This document shows, piece after piece, positions 59,076 through 64,000 of a stretch of 64,000 nt of DNA. A program made the translations under genes and the position numbers. The notes under the pieces are model-generated. The model searched no databases, had not been told where the DNA came from, and saw nothing but the letters and a program-made list of their open reading frames with translations. Origin of the DNA: ZC4RG29 sp964521255 (GTDB lineage: Bacteria; Bacteroidota; Bacteroidia; Cytophagales; Cyclobacteriaceae); the NCBI GenBank assembly GCA_964521255.1, contig CAZFRM010000002.1, positions 248,001-312,000 on the forward strand, written 5' to 3'. Position 1 is the first letter of the stretch. Each line of letters starts with the position of its first letter.

Positions 59076-61580
59076 ATGCAAATGAAACGTATCATTGTTG
59101 TGGGGAATGGAATGGTGGGCTACAAGTTTTGCGAAAAACTACGTAACGCCGATAAATCCCAAACCTTTGAGGTCATCGTTTACGGTGAAGAACCCCGCCC
59201 CGCTTACGACCGGGTTCATTTAAGCAGTTACTTTTCCGGCTCTACTGCCGAGGATTTGTTGATGGCTCCGGCTTCCTGGTATAAGGAAAATAAAATTCAC
59301 CTTCATGTGGGTGAGTTGGTAACAGAAATAGATCGCACAGAAAAGAAAATCAAAACACATACCGGAAGAGTTGATCATTACGATTACCTCGTTCTGGCTA
59401 CGGGCTCAAGCGCTTTCGTTCCGGCAATTCCAGGGGTTGAACGTCATGGTGTTTTTGTTTATCGCACCATTGAAGATCTCAACCAGATTATAGACTATGG
59501 CAAGAAATGTACACGTGCTGCTGTAATGGGCGGCGGGCTGTTAGGTCTTGAAGCAGCAAAGGCTTTGATCGATCTGAATCTCGAAACACATGTTGTTGAG
59601 TTTGCGCCGCGCCTTATGCCCAGACAAATTGATGACGCTGCTTCTGAAGTATTAGCGCACAAACTTTCACAACTCAACATTAAAATTCATACCGGGAAAA
59701 ATACCAAAGCAATTGCAGGCAACGGAAAACTGGAAGGGCTTATTTTTTCTGATGATACAAAACTGGATGTTGAAATGCTGGTGATCTCTGCCGGTATTCG
59801 ACCCAGGGATGAGCTGGCAAAGTCAAGCGGATTAAATGTGCATGCACGAGGTGGTATTCTCGTTGATGATTATTTGCGCACAAATGATGAAAGTATTTTT
59901 GCCATCGGTGAGGCTGTCGTGCATAAGAATATGGTTTATGGACTTGTAGCACCAGGCTATGAGATGGCAGAAGTGGTAGTAAGACAATTGAATGGTGATA
60001 AGTCGCGATCATTCTCTGGTTTCGACATGTCTACAAAGCTTAAATTGATTGGCGTTGATGTAGGAAGTTTTGGCGATCCGTTTGCCGAAACAGCGGGTAG
60101 TATTCCCATCGCCTTTAAAGACAAAAGAAAAGGAGTTTATAAGCGCATCAATATTTCCGAAGATGGTAAATATTTGCTGGGTGGAATTTTGATCGGTGAT
60201 GCCAGCAATTACAACATGCTTCACCAAATGGTGATGAATAAAATGCCATTGCCTGAAAATCCAGAATCACTTATCGGCATTGGGGGAAATGCAAATGTTG
60301 ATGAAGCCGCCGGCGTTAAAGGTCTTCCCGATACTGCACAGATCTGCTCTTGCGAAAATATATGCAAAGGTGAAATCGTAAAACAGGTTACCGAATGCAA
60401 CGCTACGAAGCTTGATGACATAAAGAAATCAACAAAAGCTTGTACAGGTTGCGGCGGTTGTACACCCCTGGTAAATGATATATTAAAACTGACGCTTGAA
60501 TCTTTAGGTCATAGTGTTAAGAAAACTTTGTGTGAGCACTTTGATTATACTCGTCAGGAGCTTTATGATATCGTCAAAGTAAAAGGCATCAAGCGTTATG
60601 ATGACTTGCTCGATTCCCATGGCAAAGGAGATGGTTGTGAAATTTGCAAACCCGCCGTTGCCTCTATTCTTGCCAGCGTATGGAATGAATTGATTGCTGA
60701 ACAATCTACCATCCAGGATACCAACGACAGGTATCTCGCCAACATTCAGCGCGGAGGTACCTATTCAGTTGTTCCCCGTATAGCAGGTGGTGAGATCACT
60801 CCGGAAAAATTAATTGCTATTGGTCGTATTGCGAAGAAATACAATCTCTATACGAAAATCACCGGTGGTCAGCGCATTGATATGTTTGGCGCCCAGGTGG
60901 AACAGTTGCCTGACATTTGGGAAGAACTCATCCAGGAAGGTTTTGAAAGTGGCCATGCTTACGGTAAAGCGCTTCGTACCATTAAAAGTTGCGTAGGCTC
61001 AACGTGGTGCAGGTATGGTGTTCAGGATTCAGTTTCGTTCGCAGTATTTATTGAAGATCGTTATAAAGGATTGCGTGCTCCGCACAAATTAAAAGGCGCT
61101 GTCTCCGGTTGTATCCGCGAATGCGCCGAAGCGCAATCAAAAGATTTTGGAATCATCGCTACAGAAAAAGGATGGAACCTCTATGTAGGTGGAAACGGAG
61201 GAGCAAGACCACAACACGCAAAGCTATTGATAGCGGATGTTGATACAGAAACCTGTGTCAAACTAGTCGATCGCTTTCTGATGTTCTATATCAAAACAGC
61301 CGATCCCTTAACGCGTACAGCCACATGGTTAAATAAAATAGAAGGTGGTTTGGAATACCTGCGTGATGTAATCGTAAATGATTCGTTGGGTATTGGTGAG
61401 GAGTTGGAAAACGAAATGAAGGGACTCATTGCCAACTACCATTGTGAATGGAAAAAAGTAGTTGAGACGCCGGAGCTGCGGGCACAGTTTAAACACTTTG
61501 TTAACAGCGAAGAATCAGACCCTACGCTTCAATTCGTGGAAATGCGTGGTCAAAAATGTCCCCCGGATTGGAAGAAATAA
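59076..61580 (+). CDS. nirB: nitrite reductase (NADH), large subunit
   Basis: 834 residues; the ATG two codons later (59082) is as good a start. It has an FAD/NAD(P)H-binding domain (IVVGNGMVGYKFCEKL at the start, AVMGGGLLGLEAAKAL near 149), a BFD-like [2Fe-2S] domain near 423 (CSCEN...CTGCGGC), a second partial BFD near 520 (CEICKP), a sulfite-reductase-like ferredoxin domain and the siroheme/[4Fe-4S] pair: CVGSTWC near 638 and CIREC near 679. It reduces nitrite to ammonium with NADH in the cytoplasm. Followed 60 bp later by nirD. Driven by the divergent promoter with TTTACGTA operators. Confidence 0.95.
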   Translation: MQMKRIIVVGNGMVGYKFCEKLRNADKSQTFEVIVYGEEPRPAYDRVHLSSYFSGSTAEDLLMAPASWYKENKIHLHVGELVTEIDRTEKKIKTHTGRVDHYDYLVLATGSSAFVPAIPGVERHGVFVYRTIEDLNQIIDYGKKCTRAAVMGGGLLGLEAAKALIDLNLETHVVEFAPRLMPRQIDDAASEVLAHKLSQLNIKIHTGKNTKAIAGNGKLEGLIFSDDTKLDVEMLVISAGIRPRDELAKSSGLNVHARGGILVDDYLRTNDESIFAIGEAVVHKNMVYGLVAPGYEMAEVVVRQLNGDKSRSFSGFDMSTKLKLIGVDVGSFGDPFAETAGSIPIAFKDKRKGVYKRINISEDGKYLLGGILIGDASNYNMLHQMVMNKMPLPENPESLIGIGGNANVDEAAGVKGLPDTAQICSCENICKGEIVKQVTECNATKLDDIKKSTKACTGCGGCTPLVNDILKLTLESLGHSVKKTLCEHFDYTRQELYDIVKVKGIKRYDDLLDSHGKGDGCEICKPAVASILASVWNELIAEQSTIQDTNDRYLANIQRGGTYSVVPRIAGGEITPEKLIAIGRIAKKYNLYTKITGGQRIDMFGAQVEQLPDIWEELIQEGFESGHAYGKALRTIKSCVGSTWCRYGVQDSVSFAVFIEDRYKGLRAPHKLKGAVSGCIRECAEAQSKDFGIIATEKGWNLYVGGNGGARPQHAKLLIADVDTETCVKLVDRFLMFYIKTADPLTRTATWLNKIEGGLEYLRDVIVNDSLGIGEELENEMKGLIANYHCEWKKVVETPELRAQFKHFVNSEESDPTLQFVEMRGQKCPPDWKK

Positions 61581-61640
61581 CTAACGAAGCTGTACCGCTT
61601 AAAAGAGGAATCTGACTTTTACACTAAGAAAAATTGAAGT

Positions 61641-62024
61641 ATGGAAATTTTGAACGAAATAAAAACATTCACCTCAGATAAGATCAACGAAATTAAAGTT
61701 TGGTATAAAGCAGCGCGCACCATTGACTTTCCTGAAAACGGTGGTGCATGCGTTCGGTACAAAGACATGCAAGTGGCTGTTTTCAATTTCGCCCGTAGAA
61801 ATGAATGGTACGCTTGCCAGAATCTTTGCCCGCATAAGATGCAAATGATACTTTCACGTGGCATGATTGGTTCACAGGAAAGCGAACCGAAGGTTGCCTG
61901 CCCTTTTCACAAAAAGACCTTCTCTTTAAAATCCGGTGCATGTCTGAATGCAGAAGAAACAAGCATTTCGGTATTCCCGGTTAAGATTGAGGATGGATTT
62001 GTCTTTATCGGCTTCACTAAATAG
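61641..62024 (+). CDS. nirD: nitrite reductase (NADH), small subunit
   Basis: 127 residues with an intact Rieske-type [2Fe-2S] site, CPHKM and CPFHKKTF, which many NirD proteins lack. The fold is otherwise the NirD/Rieske type (MQVAVFNFARRNEWYACQN). It is a partner of NirB, likely co-transcribed. The hairpin at 62051-62082 follows its stop. Confidence 0.92.
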   Translation: MEILNEIKTFTSDKINEIKVWYKAARTIDFPENGGACVRYKDMQVAVFNFARRNEWYACQNLCPHKMQMILSRGMIGSQESEPKVACPFHKKTFSLKSGACLNAEETSISVFPVKIEDGFVFIGFTK

Positions 62025-62050
62025 GTTTACTCATACAACTCAGTGCAGCA

Positions 62051-62082
62051 AATGTCAGGCTTTAATTAGCCTGGCATTTTTA
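62051..62082 (+). terminator. terminator of nirBD
   Basis: An 11-bp stem AATGTCAGGCT/AGCCTGGCATT with one G:U pair, a 6-nt loop (TTAATT) and a T tract (TTTTTAT). It lies 27 bp after the nirD stop, a standard rho-independent terminator. Confidence 0.85.
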
Positions 62083-62160
62083 TTTCACGCAAAGCACAAA
62101 GAAGTAGTGTATTTTCTTTTTGCGTTCTTAGCGGATAACCTTTGCGTCCTTTGCGTGAAA
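62083..62160. repeat. palindromic element TTTCACGCAAAG...CTTTGCGTGAAA
   Basis: The 12-bp ends TTTCACGCAAAG and CTTTGCGTGAAA are perfect complements; the interior has AAGCACAAAG and CTTTGCGTCC-like repeats. It belongs to the dispersed intergenic type with the 1238, 31697, 55009 and 36350 elements (short CTTTG/CAAAG words). It lies between the nirBD terminator and the sensor kinase. Confidence 0.7.
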
Positions 62161-62202
62161 AAAGGTTGTGATGAAGAATTTATTTAATTTTGATAACAAA
62201 GC

Positions 62203-64000
62203 ATGAACCTGAAATTTCGAGAAGCTCAACATAGTCTTAATCGCTTTAGCCGATTGGGATCGCTTTATATAGTAGCGTTGAGTGTTGTAGCAACTGTCGT
62301 GATTTTGGGGCAGGTGCTTATTCAAATGCATTTGCGTGATCAGCTTACCGATTCCCGCGTAGTGAACGTTGCGGGCCGTCAGCGTATGCTCAGTCAAAGC
62401 ATTACAAAATATGCATTGTTCCTCGCACCCGATCAAACAGAGGAAAAGAGAAAAGACATCCACTCAAAATTAAGCGCTTCGCTTACGCGATGGAAGATTT
62501 CACAAGAGGGACTCCTTCATGGTAATGACAGCCTGAACCTTCCGGGAGGGAATAGTGAAAAAGTGCGGGCAATGTTTACTGCGATCAGTCCTCATTTTAA
62601 TACTCTTTATACGAGCGGCTCTCAGATCGATGCTGAGTTGAATAAAAATTTATTGGCCGATTACGAAATACTAAAATCTCACATCGACAATATCATTGCG
62701 AATGAGTCCATATTTCTCGAAGGTATGGATGGAATAGTTTTTCAGTATGATGCCGAAGCGCTGGCGAAGGTAACAACACTGAGCAGGCTTGAGTATATAC
62801 TGATTGCTATTTCGCTATTTGTTATCCTCATGGAAATAATTTTTGTTTTCAGGCCTACAACGCAACAGGTAAACAAAACCATTAACCAGCTTATTCACTC
62901 TGAACAAAACGCCAAACAACTCACGAAGGAGATAGGCGCCTTGTACGGTTCGCTGGAAAAATCATATGAACAGCTTTCACAGGTAAATCAACCAACGGAG
63001 AATCCAAAACTTTATGCGAAAACAGACAGAGGGGGTAACGTGACTTTCATAGCTGAACTTTTTTCAGATCTCAGTGGCGTAGATGAAATCAGTCCGATGA
63101 TGCGTTTATGCGATCTTTTTACAGGGGCCAAACTGGATGATGATTGGATGGATGAAATTGTAGAGCGTGTCTCAGAAGGAAAAGCATGGCAGGGAGAAAT
63201 ACATTTTAAAGGAAAGGACGACAGTAATCTGTCAAGCGAGATCACAATCATTCCTATCTACAGGGAAGATGGGGAAGTAGAAGAGTTGATGGTATTAGGC
63301 TCCGACATTACAAAGCAAAAGCATGCTGAAAAGACCATGCGACTGAAAAACCGTGCCGAAGTAGAAAAGAAAATCAATCAACAAAAATTCCGTTCAGTAC
63401 TTATCCTGGAAGGACAGGAAGAAGAGCGCAAGCGCATTGCCATGGATATTCACGATGGCATTGGTCAGATGTTAACGTCATTAAAATATCAGATTGAATC
63501 GCTTGAGAGTAACAACAGTGAAAAAAATGACAGAAAGATCACAGAGATCAAGCAAGGCATTAAGGATGTGATAAAAGAAGTGAGGAGGGTAACGTTTAAT
63601 CTTAAGCCAACGGTGCTTGGTGATTATGGTTTACAGGCAGCGCTTAACGTTTTCATCCAGGAAATTGGAAAGCTCACGGAAATTCAACTGGCCTTTCGAA
63701 CGCAAGGTGACATGACTTATCGCCTGCCACAGAAGGTTGAGAATAATATCTTCAGAATAGTTCAGGAGGCTATCAATAACGCCATAAAATATTCAAACGC
63801 AGAAAAAATTGAAGTTCTTCTGCAGCAGAATGAAAATGATTTTGTCATCACCGTGAATGACGAGGGGGATGGATTTGATGAGAAAATCATTGAAGCCAGG
63901 GATGTAAATATTGAATCAGGCCGGGGATTTTTTAATATGTACGAACGAACTGAGTATATTAACGGGTCGCTTGAGATACGATCTGCGCCGGGCCAGGGAA
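62203..64000 (+). CDS. NarX-like nitrate/nitrite sensor histidine kinase (3' partial)
   Basis: The frame is open to the window end (599 codons so far), so the C-terminus is missing. Two membrane helices (about residues 22-40 and 198-217) frame a periplasmic helical sensor domain of the PilJ/NIT-type with VVNVAGRQRMLSQS at 53-66, which matches the P-box of NarX that binds nitrate. A PAS-like region lies at about 265-385, then the HisKA_3 dimer with DIHDGIGQML (phospho-histidine near 417) and the HATPase with QEAINNAIKYS near 521, DEGDGF and GRGFFNM. It presumably phosphorylates a NarL/NreC-type response regulator encoded beyond the window, which could bind the TTTACGTA operators. The nitrate ligand is inferred. 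Confidence 0.88.
   Translation, partial: MNLKFREAQHSLNRFSRLGSLYIVALSVVATVVILGQVLIQMHLRDQLTDSRVVNVAGRQRMLSQSITKYALFLAPDQTEEKRKDIHSKLSASLTRWKISQEGLLHGNDSLNLPGGNSEKVRAMFTAISPHFNTLYTSGSQIDAELNKNLLADYEILKSHIDNIIANESIFLEGMDGIVFQYDAEALAKVTTLSRLEYILIAISLFVILMEIIFVFRPTTQQVNKTINQLIHSEQNAKQLTKEIGALYGSLEKSYEQLSQVNQPTENPKLYAKTDRGGNVTFIAELFSDLSGVDEISPMMRLCDLFTGAKLDDDWMDEIVERVSEGKAWQGEIHFKGKDDSNLSSEITIIPIYREDGEVEELMVLGSDITKQKHAEKTMRLKNRAEVEKKINQQKFRSVLILEGQEEERKRIAMDIHDGIGQMLTSLKYQIESLESNNSEKNDRKITEIKQGIKDVIKEVRRVTFNLKPTVLGDYGLQAALNVFIQEIGKLTEIQLAFRTQGDMTYRLPQKVENNIFRIVQEAINNAIKYSNAEKIEVLLQQNENDFVITVNDEGDGFDEKIIEARDVNIESGRGFFNMYERTEYINGSLEIRSAPGQG

Noticed and set aside
1..64000. tRNA and rRNA genes
   Set aside because: I looked for T-loop GGTTCGAAT-like sequences and rRNA signatures and found none that formed a cloverleaf.

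Overview
The window looks like chromosomal DNA of a Bacteroidota member, most likely of the Cytophagales type. This is inferred from AT-leaning sequence, genes without Shine-Dalgarno sites, lipoproteins with the Bacteroidetes style, and families common there (DUF2911, DUF2807, DUF4407, DUF4442, GxxExxY, WD40-caspase fusions). No rRNA or tRNA gene was seen, and no CRISPR array.

Layout. 0-7.2 kb: the end of a Gfo/Idh/MocA oxidoreductase, a TIM-barrel isomerase, a chimeric VOC/PIG-L gene, two tandem DUF2911 genes, a GH5-like glycosidase and an AAA/DUF4143 ATPase whose promoter carries a nested palindrome. 7.3-8.8 kb: an MTHFR-like gene and the broken C-terminus of an FtsX/MacB permease. 8.8-14.6 kb: an accessory island of mostly minus-strand genes (two HEPN-motif proteins, a secreted trypsin-like protease, hypotheticals) separated by long imperfect palindromes that resemble integron attC sites. 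One palindrome carries an antisense, ORF-less group II intron. 15.4-23.8 kb: nitrate uptake and reduction (NarK-type transporter, outer-membrane porin, a three-part assimilatory nitrate reductase, and a sulfite-reductase-like protein with a rubredoxin tail), with a 172-bp tandem triplication at the 3' end of the reductase. 24-30 kb: lipoproteins, small membrane proteins, a hydrolase remnant and another cassette-like unit. 30-51.5 kb: mostly housekeeping (aspartate kinase, fructose bisphosphatase, YigZ, exonuclease, amino acid permease, a lipid/glycan gene cluster, RsgA, KDO transferase, LMW phosphatase), interrupted at 37.4-42.8 kb by DUF2971 and a secreted WD40-caspase with its partner. 52-57.9 kb: a second accessory patch of decayed and intact toxin-antitoxin modules, a peptidase M13 fragment and more cassette-like ends. 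58.2-64 kb: siroheme synthesis (cobA), nitrite reductase nirBD and a NarX-like sensor kinase that runs off the window.

The nitrate genes form one pathway split over two loci 35 kb apart: nitrate crosses the porin and NarK, is reduced to nitrite by the fused nitrate reductase, and then to ammonium by NirBD, whose siroheme precursor is made by CobA. Both loci carry TTTACGTA palindromes in front of their first genes, and the sensor kinase has a nitrate-sensing P-box-like motif, so a common nitrate-responsive regulator is inferred.

The strongest candidates for undescribed biology are the attC-like cassettes with an intron in one site (8.8-14.6, 29, 55 and 57.5 kb; no integrase in the window), the shared TTTACGTA operators, the triplicated reductase tail, and several genes caught in the act of being broken: a VOC/PIG-L chimera, a GxxExxY gene split by a 35-bp palindrome, and FtsX, hydrolase, HigBA-like and M13 remnants.
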